Origin: Candidatus Luteimonas excrementigallinarum
GTDB taxonomy: Bacteria > Pseudomonadota > Gammaproteobacteria > Xanthomonadales > Xanthomonadaceae
Direction: 5' to 3'
Length of the DNA stretch: 9,492 bases
NCBI GenBank assembly: GCA_019115725.1
Contig: DXCY01000062.1
Span: forward strand, 1-9,492
Shown: positions 1 to 8,256 of the stretch, piece after piece
Layout of the letters: every line of letters starts with the position of its first letter
Numbering within the stretch: position 1 is the stretch's first letter
The notes under the pieces: generated by a model
The model's input: only the letters and a program-made list of their open reading frames with translations
Databases searched by the model: none
What the model was told of the DNA's origin: nothing
Program-made: the position numbers and the translations under genes

Positions 1-512
1 ACCGAGGCCGCCAGCGACATCATGGAAATGAACAGCAGGTACGGAAAGGTGATCCGCAGCATCTGCCCGGTCTGGTCGAGCAGCTGCGGATCCTCCAGCC
101 AGCCCGGCGCGAACAGCCGCGCCAGCCACGGCGCGGCCAGCATCCCCAGCGCACACACCACCAGCACCACCGCGCACAGGGCACCGGCCATGTGGTCGAT
201 GAAATCCTTGAGCGCAGCGCGGTCGCCCTTTTCGCGGATCTCGTTGAGCACCGGCACGAAGGCCATGGCCATGGAGCCTTCCGCGAAAATCCGCCGCAGG
301 AAGTTGGGGATCCGGTAGGCAACGATGAACGCGCCAATCGCCCCGCCGGTGCCAAACAGCGTGGCCTGGAGCATGTCGCGGGCAAAGCCGGCAATCCGCG
401 ACAGCAGGGTCATTGCGCTGAATACCGCGGTGGACCGCAGCAGGCCCGCTCCCCCCGGCTTCGCCTTGGATGGCGGCTCCGGCGCGGCCGGCGCGGGGCC
501 CGGCCCGCTCAC
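1..512 (-). CDS. murJ: MurJ lipid II flippase, N-terminal part (partial, runs off left edge)
   Basis: MurJ (MviN) is the inner-membrane MOP-superfamily flippase that moves lipid II to the periplasm for peptidoglycan synthesis. About 170 of some 530 residues are visible. After a Pro/Ala/Gly-rich N-terminal extension (about 25 residues), the hallmark first helix region reads TLLSRIAGFARDMLQATLFG (35-54), then AYRIPNFLRRIFAEGSMAMA (65-84) and VPVLNEIREKG (86-96). A hydrophobic helix follows at about 110-127, then FAPGWL and TFPYLLFISMMSLAASV at the cut end. Arginines matching those required in E. coli MurJ (SRxxGFARD, LRRIFAEG) are present. The start is uncertain: GTG at 512 is chosen, but GTG at 518 is equally possible and neither has a clear Shine-Dalgarno site. 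The gene is divergent from rpsT; in relatives ribF and ileS often follow murJ. Identity is certain from the motifs; only the start codon is in doubt. Confidence 0.94.
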   Translation of the reverse strand, partial: MSGPGPAPAAPEPPSKAKPGGAGLLRSTAVFSAMTLLSRIAGFARDMLQATLFGTGGAIGAFIVAYRIPNFLRRIFAEGSMAMAFVPVLNEIREKGDRAALKDFIDHMAGALCAVVLVVCALGMLAAPWLARLFAPGWLEDPQLLDQTGQMLRITFPYLLFISMMSLAAS

Positions 513-539
513 GCCCACACCCCGGCCTGACAGGCGGTG

Positions 540-568
540 TTGACCCAAGACACTGAAACCCCCATAAT
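540..568 (+). promoter_or_regulatory. Sigma70 promoter for rpsT
   Basis: TTGACC (540-545) and CATAAT (563-568) are separated by 17 bp, each matching five of six consensus bases. Transcription should start near 575 and leave a leader of about 95 nt before rpsT. A strong near-consensus promoter is expected for a ribosomal protein gene. No other good promoter is seen in the gap. Confidence 0.75.
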
Positions 569-591
569 TTCCTGCTCGCTTGTCTTTTCAA
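564..591 (-). promoter_or_regulatory. Candidate sigma70 promoter for murJ
   Basis: On the minus strand, TTGAAA (591-586, five of six consensus bases) is followed after 16 bp by AATTAT (569-564, four of six, with the key A2 and T6). Transcription would start near 557 and give a leader of about 45 nt before the murJ GTG. The -10 bases overlap those of the opposing rpsT promoter. This was found by motif reading only and is weaker than the rpsT promoter. Confidence 0.45.
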
Positions 592-622
592 TCGGGTCGT
601 CAACCACGGCCCTGCCTCCGGG

Positions 623-640
623 CTGCGTCATTGGACGCGG
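623..640 (+). promoter_or_regulatory. Stem-loop in the rpsT leader
   Basis: GCGTC (625-629) and GACGC (634-638) pair across an ATTG loop, and a U-G and a C-G pair can extend the stem to 623-640. A smaller competing stem, GCCC (609-612) with GGGC (620-623), lies just upstream. The stem is about 30 nt ahead of the GTG start in the mRNA of S20, a protein known in E. coli to repress its own translation. Whether this hairpin is the S20 target is inference. Confidence 0.4.
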
Positions 641-670
641 CTGATCACCCAAAGTTTCCAGGATTCCACC

Positions 671-943
671 GTGGCCAACATCAAGTCTTCCAAGAAGCGC
701 GCCAAGCAGGCCGTCGTGCGCAACCAGCGCAACAGCAGCCAGCGCTCGCAGCTCCGCACCGCCGTGAAGAAGGTGATCAAGGCGCTCGACGCCAATGACG
801 CCGCGGCCGCACAGGAGGCGTTCAACGCCGCCCAGCCGCTGCTCGACCGCTTCGGCGCGCGCGGCCTGATCCATCGCAACAAGGCTGCCCGCCACAAGAG
901 CCGCCTGAGCGCACGCATCAAGGCCCTGCAGAGCGCTGCCTGA
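671..943 (+). CDS. rpsT: 30S ribosomal protein S20
   Basis: S20 is a primary binding protein of the 16S rRNA 5' domain in the small subunit. The 90-residue product has the usual family length and composition. Its start, MANIKSSKKRAKQ, is the S20 signature, followed by helical Lys/Arg/Ala-rich sequence to the end (HRNKAARHKSRLSARIKAL near residues 68-86). Translation begins at GTG. AGGA (660-663) sits 7 nt upstream, and no ATG start would preserve the conserved N-terminus. E. coli rpsT also uses a rare start (UUG) and is autoregulated at translation, so the GTG fits a weak, tunable start. The gene stands alone, divergent from murJ and convergent with obgE, with its own promoter (540-568) and terminator (966-992). 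Identification is secure. Confidence 0.98.
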   Translation: MANIKSSKKRAKQAVVRNQRNSSQRSQLRTAVKKVIKALDANDAAAAQEAFNAAQPLLDRFGARGLIHRNKAARHKSRLSARIKALQSAA

Positions 944-965
944 ACCACGGCGCTCCGCATGACCG

Positions 966-992
966 AAAAGCCCGGCTCCGGCCGGGCTTTTT
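966..992 (+). terminator. Intrinsic terminator of rpsT, probably bidirectional (also obgE)
   Basis: AAAAGCCCGGC (966-976), loop TCCG, then GCCGGGCTTTT (981-991) make a perfect 11-bp stem. It is flanked by a T run on the plus side and, read from the minus strand, again by T residues. It lies 23 bp after the rpsT stop and 46 bp after the obgE stop on the other strand, so one hairpin can end both convergent transcripts. Confidence 0.88.
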
Positions 993-1037
993 CGTGCGTG
1001 TGACTTCTGGCCGCGGGACGCAGCGGACACGGCCGGA

Positions 1038-2081
1038 TCAGCCCGCATCCTGCGCCTCGTCGCGCGCCAGCTCATCCAGCCGATCCAGCTCAGTCTGGAC
1101 CCGCAGCATCACCTCACGGGTGCCGCCGTGGGCCAGCCCGGACACCAGGAACCACGGCTCCTTCCAGTCCAGTTCCGCCACGATCCGCGCCGCCTCGGCT
1201 TCCGCTTCCGCCGGGTCCAGCAGGTCGGCCTTGTTGATCAGCAGCCAGCGCGGCTTGTCCAGCAGGCCGGCATCGAACTTGCCCAGCTCGTGCTCGATCG
1301 CCCGCACCTGCTCCACCGGATCGGTGCCGTCCAGCGGCTGGATCTCCACCAGATGCAGCAGCACCCGGGTGCGCTGGATATGGCGCAGGAACAGCGCGCC
1401 CAGCCCCGCGCCATCGGCGGCGCCCTCGATCAGGCCCGGGATATCGGCCACCACGAAGCTGCGGTGCGGCTCCACGCTGACCACGCCCAGGTTCGGGTAC
1501 AGGGTGGTGAACGGGTAATCCGCCACCTTCGGCGTAGCCGCCGATACCGCCCGGACCAGAGTGCTCTTGCCCGCATTGGGAAAGCCCAGCAGGCCCACAT
1601 CGGCCAGCAGCTTCAGCTCCAGCTTCAGCACCCGCTCCTCACCCGGTTCGCCCAGGGTGGACTGGCGCGGCGTGCGGTTGACCGAACTCTTGAAGTGGAT
1701 GTTGCCAAGCCCGCCCTTGCCGCCACGGGCCACCAGCAGGCGCGCTTCGTGCGCGGTCAGGTCACCAATCACCTCATCGGTGTCCAGGTTGGTGACCACG
1801 GTGCCCACCGGCACGGTGATGACCAGATCCTCGCCGCCCTTGCCGTACTTCTGCTGGCCCATGCCGCCCTCGCCCTTGCGCGCCTGGAAGCGCGTCTGGT
1901 GGCGGAAGTCGACCAGGGTGTTCAGGCTTTCATCGGCCACCAGCCACACGCTGCCACCAGCACCACCATCCCCGCCGTCGGGCCCGCCCTTGGGAATGAA
2001 CTTCTCGCGGCGGAAGCTCACGCAGCCGTTGCCGCCCTTGCCGGCGATCACGGTGATTTCAACTTCGTCGACGAGTTTCAT
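1038..2081 (-). CDS. obgE: GTPase ObgE/CgtA, 50S assembly factor
   Basis: Obg is an essential GTPase that binds the 50S subunit and links ribosome maturation to the GTP/ppGpp state and cell-cycle progression. The 347-residue protein begins with the glycine-rich Obg fold (MKLVDEVEITVIAGKGGNGC, then KGGPDGGDGGAGG at 31-43 and RKGEGGMGQQKYGKGG near 68-83). The G domain follows: G1 GFPNAGKST (166-174), G2 FTT (191-193), G3 DIPG (213-216), G4 NKAD (283-286) and G5 SGL (314-316; most GTPases have SA here). The tail is short and acidic (ELARDEAQDAG), typical of this variable end. ATG at 2081 starts the conserved N-terminus, but no Shine-Dalgarno is visible before it. The gene follows rplU-rpmA but is separated by 173 bp with a terminator, so it may have its own promoter; a weak -10-like TAAACT lies at 2143-2138. 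Identity is secure. Confidence 0.98.
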   Translation of the reverse strand: MKLVDEVEITVIAGKGGNGCVSFRREKFIPKGGPDGGDGGAGGSVWLVADESLNTLVDFRHQTRFQARKGEGGMGQQKYGKGGEDLVITVPVGTVVTNLDTDEVIGDLTAHEARLLVARGGKGGLGNIHFKSSVNRTPRQSTLGEPGEERVLKLELKLLADVGLLGFPNAGKSTLVRAVSAATPKVADYPFTTLYPNLGVVSVEPHRSFVVADIPGLIEGAADGAGLGALFLRHIQRTRVLLHLVEIQPLDGTDPVEQVRAIEHELGKFDAGLLDKPRWLLINKADLLDPAEAEAEAARIVAELDWKEPWFLVSGLAHGGTREVMLRVQTELDRLDELARDEAQDAG

Positions 2082-2205
2082 TGGCTGGGTTCGTGGTTGC
2101 GGAAGAGGGAGAAAAAAGCGCGGGCACTGCCTGAACGAGTTTAACTGCTACTCGCACACGCGCGCCTGCAGGCAAGGACTCGCGAAAAAAACAGTACGGA
2201 AAAGA

Positions 2206-2230
2206 AAAGCCCCGCGAGGTGCGGGGCTTT
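2206..2230 (-). terminator. Intrinsic terminator after rpmA
   Basis: AAAGCCCCGC and GCGGGGCTTT form a perfect 10-bp stem with a 5-nt loop. On the minus strand it is followed by TCTTTT. It begins 24 bp after the rpmA stop codon and lies about 125 bp before the obgE start, so it should end or attenuate the rplU-rpmA transcript. Confidence 0.85.
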
Positions 2231-2254
2231 CGCTTGCACGGTTTGCGGAAAGCC

Positions 2255-2515
2255 TCAGGCGTCCGCGACCACGCTCACCGTGCGGCGCTTCTTGGCGCCC
2301 TTGGTGCTGAACTCGACCTTGCCGTCAACCAGCGCAAACAGCGTGTGGTCGCGGCCCAGACCGACGCCGGCGCCCGGATGGAAACGGGTGCCGCGCTGGC
2401 GGACGATGATGTTGCCGGCCTCGATGGCCTGGCCGCCATAGATCTTCACGCCCAGGAACTTCGGGTTGGAGTCGCGGCCGTTGCGCGAGGAACCTACGCC
2501 TTTTTTCTGTGCCAT
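2255..2515 (-). CDS. rpmA: 50S ribosomal protein L27
   Basis: L27 is a large-subunit protein whose flexible N-terminal tail reaches the peptidyl transferase centre. The 86-residue product has the normal length and diagnostic sequence: KKGVGSSRNGRDSNPKFLGV (4-23), GGQAIEAGNIIVRQRGTRFH (27-46) and GLGRDHTLFALVDG (52-65). The third residue is Gln (MAQKK) where the E. coli protein has His (MAHKK). The start is fixed by AAGGAG (2529-2524), 8 nt upstream, which overlaps the rplU stop codon. The two genes are 12 bp apart and surely cotranscribed and translationally linked. No N-terminal cleavage extension of the Firmicutes type is present. A terminator follows at 2206-2230. Confidence 0.98.
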   Translation of the reverse strand: MAQKKGVGSSRNGRDSNPKFLGVKIYGGQAIEAGNIIVRQRGTRFHPGAGVGLGRDHTLFALVDGKVEFSTKGAKKRRTVSVVADA

Positions 2516-2527
2516 GGCTGCTTCTCC

Positions 2528-2848
2528 TTACTTGCTGTCGCCACCGGCAATGCCGGTGATCTCGATTTCGGTGTAGTACTGACGATGCCCCTGCCGCTTC
2601 ATGTGGTGCTTGCGGCGGCGGAACTTGATGATCCTGATCTTGTCGGCACGGCCGTGGGACACGACCTTGGCGGTGACGGTGGCGCCGTTCAGCGCGTCGC
2701 CGACCTTGATGCCATCGCTGTCGCCCAGCATCAGGATGTTGTCGAAGGTGATCTCGTTGCCTTCTTCGACCTCGAGCTTCTCGACGCGGAGCTTTTCGCC
2801 CTGCGCCACGCGGTACTGCTTACCGCCGGTGACCATGACTGCGTACAT
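2528..2848 (-). CDS. rplU: 50S ribosomal protein L21
   Basis: L21 binds 23S rRNA in the large subunit. The 106-residue protein has the typical length and family features: MYAVMVTGGKQYRVAQGEKL at the N-terminus, LEVEEGNEITFDNILML (25-41), then the very basic signature IRIIKFRRRKHHMKRQGHRQ (72-91) and the ending YYTEIEITGIAGG. The start ATG at 2848 has a good ribosome binding site (GAGG within AAAGAGG, about 7 nt upstream). It is the first gene of the rplU-rpmA operon, read from a near-consensus promoter at 2936-2965 with a leader of about 80 nt. The rplU-rpmA-obgE order is widely conserved in bacteria and supports all three assignments. Confidence 0.98.
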   Translation of the reverse strand: MYAVMVTGGKQYRVAQGEKLRVEKLEVEEGNEITFDNILMLGDSDGIKVGDALNGATVTAKVVSHGRADKIRIIKFRRRKHHMKRQGHRQYYTEIEITGIAGGDSK

Positions 2849-2935
2849 GTGAAACCTCTTTGGTGTTCGATTCTGTAGTTATTCTTTGGCCTGCCCGGCC
2901 GCTCCTGACGGATGTTCACGGCGGACAGAAGCGGA

Positions 2936-2965
2936 ATTGTAGGGGACTTATCAATTCAGGGTCAA
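2936..2965 (-). promoter_or_regulatory. Sigma70 promoter for rplU-rpmA
   Basis: On the minus strand, TTGACC (2965-2960) and TACAAT (2941-2936) each match five of six consensus bases and are 18 bp apart. The predicted start is near 2929. An inverted repeat, GGCGG-TT-CCGCC (2968-2979), abuts the upstream side of the -35 and could be an operator or chance in GC-rich DNA. Confidence 0.75.
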
Positions 2966-3097
2966 CTGGCGGTTCCGCCGTCGCAATGCGGGAGACAGGC
3001 CCGCGTCAGCCTTGCCCACGGGTTGGTCATTGCCGCGTTTGCCCCCATATCCATGGCTCGGTAGGCTGATCGATTGCCCTTCCCGCCCCTCCCCCAC

Positions 3098-3113
3098 CCC
3101 GGCTCCCGCCGGG
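3098..3113 (+). promoter_or_regulatory. Hairpin just before the uvrA start, in the rplU-uvrA divergent gap
   Basis: CCCGGC and GCCGGG pair across a TCCC loop, 19 bp ahead of the uvrA ATG. The surrounding 3070-3132 is pyrimidine-rich on the plus strand. No Shine-Dalgarno is visible before uvrA. Promoter candidates for uvrA are weak: TTGCCC (3039-3044) with TAGGCT 17 bp on, or TTGGTC with CATATC. No CTGT-N8-ACAG or Xanthomonas-like TTAG/CTAA LexA palindrome was found by eye between 2966 and 3132. Confidence 0.35.
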
Positions 3114-3132
3114 ACAACCCCGGACTTTCCCG

Positions 3133-6075
<2,943 letters not shown>

Positions 6076-6083
6076 GGATGCCC

Positions 6084-6524
6084 ATGAGCCACGTTACCGA
6101 CACCGTCCCCGCGCCGCTGTTCGAGATGCCACTGAGCGTGCGCTGGCGCGACCTGGACGCGTTCAACCACGTCAACAACTCCAACTTCCTCACCTATCTG
6201 GAAGAGACCCGGATCCGCTGGTTTGAATCGCTGGGCGAGGAATGGGTGACCGAGACCACTGCGCCGCTGCTGGCCGCGGTGCAGATCAACTACCGCATGC
6301 CGATCCCGTACCCGGCCGAGCCGCTGGTGCAGCTGTACTGCGAGCGCCTGGGCAACACCAGCGTCACCATCGGCCACCGCATCGTCAGCCGCGATGGCGC
6401 CACCCTGTATGCGGACGGCCATGTGGTGATGGTGTGGGTGGAGCGCGCCAGCGGCCGCCCCACCCCGCTGCCTGACGCGGTGCGCCGCGCCGCCGGCTCC
6501 GCCGAACCGTCATCCACCCCGTAG
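6084..6524 (+). CDS. Acyl-CoA thioesterase, 4HBT/YbgC-FadM-like hotdog fold
   Basis: A 146-residue single hotdog domain that should hydrolyse acyl-CoA (or a similar thioester) to free acid and CoA in the cytoplasm. The diagnostic stretch is SVRWRDLDAFNHVNNSNFLT (18-37), with Asp25 in the catalytic position and the NHVNN loop at the start of the central helix. LEETRIRWFESLG follows, and PLLAAVQINYRMPIPYPAEP (61-80) and GHRIVSRDGATLYADGHVVM (94-113) are strands of the fold. Length is normal for the family. ATG 6084 is preferred over ATG 6078 because GAGG (6074-6077), overlapping the uvrA stop, has a proper 6-nt spacing only to 6084. The substrate is unknown; the downstream enoyl-CoA isomerase-like gene suggests fatty acyl-CoA work. 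The Pro/Ser-rich end and the TAG stop run into a GTAG palindrome. Confidence 0.88.
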   Translation: MSHVTDTVPAPLFEMPLSVRWRDLDAFNHVNNSNFLTYLEETRIRWFESLGEEWVTETTAPLLAAVQINYRMPIPYPAEPLVQLYCERLGNTSVTIGHRIVSRDGATLYADGHVVMVWVERASGRPTPLPDAVRRAAGSAEPSSTP

Positions 6525-6544
6525 GTCGGGGCTACGCCCCCGAC
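6521..6544 (+). repeat. GTAG-type repetitive extragenic palindrome (SMAG-like)
   Basis: GTAG (6521-6524) is followed directly by GTCGGGG (6525-6531), loop CTACGC, and CCCCGAC (6538-6544), a perfect 7-bp stem. A short GC-rich stem-loop headed by GTAG is the form of the SMAG REP elements described in Stenotrophomonas maltophilia, which are linked to REP-associated tyrosine transposases. The TAG of GTAG is the stop codon of the thioesterase gene. It could also act as a weak hairpin between the two coding regions, but no T run follows. Only one copy with GTAG is visible here, so membership of a genomic family is inferred. Confidence 0.6.
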
Positions 6545-6564
6545 GCGCCCTCAAAGGACTCCGC

Positions 6565-7329
6565 ATGAGTCAGCTGATCCAAACCATCAAACACGGCCGT
6601 ATCCACGAACTGCGTCTGGCCCGGCCGCCGGTCAACGCCATCAACCCGGCCCTATGCCAGGCGCTGTGCGAGGCAATGGACAGCGCGATCGCCAATGGCG
6701 CCGAAGGCCTGGTGCTGTCGGGCGGCCCGAAGGTGTTCTCGGCCGGGCTGGACGTGCCCCTGCTGCTGTCGATCCAGGAGGACGGCCAGGCGCTGTATGA
6801 CGCCTGGAACGGCTTTTTCGATGCCGCCCGCGCGCTTGCAGCGTGTCCGGTACCGGTGGCGGCCGCGATCGCCGGACACGCCCCGGCTGGCGGTTGCGTA
6901 CTGGCCCTGTGCTGCGACTGGCGGGTCATGGCGGAAGGCCCCTTCGGCATCGGCCTCAACGAAACCCAGGTGGGCATCGCCATTCCGCCCGGGATCATGC
7001 GCCTGATGCAGCGCACGGTCGGCGCGCGCCAGGCCGAGGCCCTGCTGCTGGCCGGGGCGATGGTGGAATCCTCGCGGGCGCTGGATATCGGCCTGGTGGA
7101 TGAACTGGCCGCGGCGGACGCCGTGGTGGCCCGCGCTGCCGACCGGATCAACCTGCTGCTGGACCTGCCTCGCGCGCCCATGCTGGCCACCCGCAAGCTG
7201 CTGCGGGCCGATCTGGTGGAGGCGGTCTCGCCCGCGAGCATGCAGCTGGAGCAATGCCTGGAATCGTGGCGCTCGGCCGATACCCAGCAGGCGCTGCGCG
7301 CCATGGTGGCCCGGATCGGCAAGGGCTGA
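6565..7329 (+). CDS. Crotonase-superfamily protein, probable delta3,delta2-enoyl-CoA isomerase
   Basis: A 254-residue crotonase-fold protein, normal in length for single-domain enoyl-CoA hydratases/isomerases. Oxyanion-hole elements are FSAGLD (58-63) and GHAPAGG (104-110). The first catalytic glutamate of hydratases, usually in GG(C/G)EL, is replaced by Val112 (GGCVLAL). The second acidic position is kept in GLNETQVGI (130-138, Glu133). Loss of the first Glu together with NETQxGI is the pattern of mitochondrial ECI1-type isomerases, which use one glutamate to shift 3-enoyl-CoA to trans-2-enoyl-CoA for beta-oxidation of unsaturated acids. The start is supported by AAAGGA (6553-6558), 6 nt before ATG. 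It follows the thioesterase by 40 bp and probably shares its transcript. Family is certain; the specific isomerase role is inferred from residues. Confidence 0.85.
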   Translation: MSQLIQTIKHGRIHELRLARPPVNAINPALCQALCEAMDSAIANGAEGLVLSGGPKVFSAGLDVPLLLSIQEDGQALYDAWNGFFDAARALAACPVPVAAAIAGHAPAGGCVLALCCDWRVMAEGPFGIGLNETQVGIAIPPGIMRLMQRTVGARQAEALLLAGAMVESSRALDIGLVDELAAADAVVARAADRINLLLDLPRAPMLATRKLLRADLVEAVSPASMQLEQCLESWRSADTQQALRAMVARIGKG

Positions 7330-7347
7330 TCGGCCTGCCCTGCGTGG

Positions 7348-7379
7348 GCCTGCTTCTGGTAAACCTGCTCCAGGCAGGC
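7348..7379. terminator. Stem-loop between convergent genes
   Basis: GCCTGC (7348-7353) pairs with GCAGGC (7374-7379), and CTGG (7356-7359) with CCAG (7370-7373), leaving a 2-nt bulge and a 10-nt loop. It fills the 55-bp gap between the stop codons of the isomerase-like gene and the sulfurtransferase gene. The T tail is poor (TTGATCT), so it may be a weak or Rho-assisted terminator. Confidence 0.5.
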
Positions 7380-7384
7380 TTGAT

Positions 7385-8245
7385 CTACTCCGGCCCGGTC
7401 GCCACCGGCCGGTCGGGGGCGTCGATCCAGCCGCTCCACGATCCGGTGTAGAGCCGCGCGCCGGGCAAACCCGCGCTGGCCATCGCCAGCAGGTGATGGC
7501 AGGCGGTGACGCCCGAGCCGCACATCACCACGACCTCCGCGGGCGTACGCCCCTGCATCAGCCGCTCGAAACCGCCGCGCAACTCTTCCGGCGGACGCAG
7601 GCGCCCATCGGCCGCCAGGCTGTCGCTGAAGGGGCGGCTGACCGCGCCGGGCACGTGCCCGGCCACGCGATCGATGGGCTCGACCTCGCCGCGGAAACGC
7701 TCGCCGGCGCGGGCATCCAATAGCAGCCCTCCGGCCGCCAGGTGGGCCTGCACGCCATCGGCATCCAGCAGCCATTGCGTATCGAACTCCGCCACGTAGC
7801 GCGCCGGCGCCGGCGGGTGGATCGCGGTATCCGCCGGCAGACCCAGCGTTCGCCAGCGCGCCCAGCCGCCGTCCAGCACCGCCACCCGGGCGTGGCCCAG
7901 CGCGCGCAGCAGGAACCACAGCCGCGCCGCAAACGCCCCGTCGCCGCCGTCATAGGCCACCACCTGGTGATGCGGGGTCACGCCCCAGGCACCCAGTCGC
8001 TCGCACAGCTGGGCGGCCGAAGGCCACGGATGCCGCCCCATGCCGGAGCCGGGGCGCAGCGGGCCGGACAGGTCGCGATCCATCTGCGCGTGCACCGCCC
8101 CCGGCACATGACCGCGACGGTATTCGCCGGCGCCCTGTTCCGGGTCCGCCAGCGAATGGCGGCAGTCGATCACCACCAGATCCTCATTGCCCAGCGCAGC
8201 CGCCAGATCTTCCGCCTGCACCAGCGTGTTCCAGTCCGGCCCCAT
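7385..8245 (-). CDS. 3-mercaptopyruvate/thiosulfate sulfurtransferase, two rhodanese domains (SseA-like)
   Basis: Transfers a sulfane sulfur from a donor through a cysteine persulfide to cyanide, thiols or proteins. The 286-residue protein has two rhodanese domains. The N-terminal, non-catalytic one includes VVIDCRH (24-30) and the rhodanese signature YRRGHVPGAVH (42-52). The C-terminal one includes LLLDARAGERFRGE (174-187), AGHVPGA (195-201), the active loop CGSGVTA (Cys242) and the closing signature LYTGSWSGW (265-273). CGSGVTA is the loop of 3-mercaptopyruvate sulfurtransferases (E. coli SseA); thiosulfate enzymes usually have CRKGVTA. So mercaptopyruvate is the likelier donor. AGGAGG lies 6 nt before ATG 8245 and overlaps the end of the nudL-like gene, 11 bp away, so the two are one operon. 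It is the last gene of a minus-strand cluster convergent with the isomerase gene. Confidence 0.93.
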   Translation of the reverse strand: MGPDWNTLVQAEDLAAALGNEDLVVIDCRHSLADPEQGAGEYRRGHVPGAVHAQMDRDLSGPLRPGSGMGRHPWPSAAQLCERLGAWGVTPHHQVVAYDGGDGAFAARLWFLLRALGHARVAVLDGGWARWRTLGLPADTAIHPPAPARYVAEFDTQWLLDADGVQAHLAAGGLLLDARAGERFRGEVEPIDRVAGHVPGAVSRPFSDSLAADGRLRPPEELRGGFERLMQGRTPAEVVVMCGSGVTACHHLLAMASAGLPGARLYTGSWSGWIDAPDRPVATGPE

Positions 8246-8256
8246 GGCCTGCCTCC

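Noticed and set aside
20..394. A Cys/Arg/Trp-rich 124-codon minus-strand frame
   Set aside because: The neighbouring minus-strand frame encodes clear MurJ motifs over the same bases.
509..1075. A 188-codon minus-strand frame covering rpsT and reaching the murJ start
   Set aside because: It lies antisense to rpsT and would be read through the shared terminator; its end covers the predicted promoter. No family resemblance.
1128..2144. A long plus-strand frame antisense to obgE
   Set aside because: Shadow of the obgE codon bias, His/Gln/Arg/Ala-rich. ObgE motifs on the other strand are complete.
2137..2154. Small inverted repeat CGAGT/ACTCG upstream of obgE
   Set aside because: Only 5 bp with a long loop, no U tail and not placed as a terminator or ribosome-binding control.
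3028..3067. Promoter for uvrA (TTGGTC/CATATC or TTGCCC/TAGGCT)
   Set aside because: Spacing of 17 bp is right, but only three to four consensus bases match in each hexamer, so neither deserves its own feature entry.
7447..7470. A second GTAG sequence resembling a REP head
   Set aside because: It lies inside the coding sequence of the conserved sulfurtransferase signature, and no matching stem follows it.
6570..7919. A 449-codon minus-strand frame across the isomerase and sulfurtransferase genes
   Set aside because: It is out of frame with the real sulfurtransferase and antisense to the isomerase gene. The composition is Arg/Ala/Ser-rich and no domain is recognisable.
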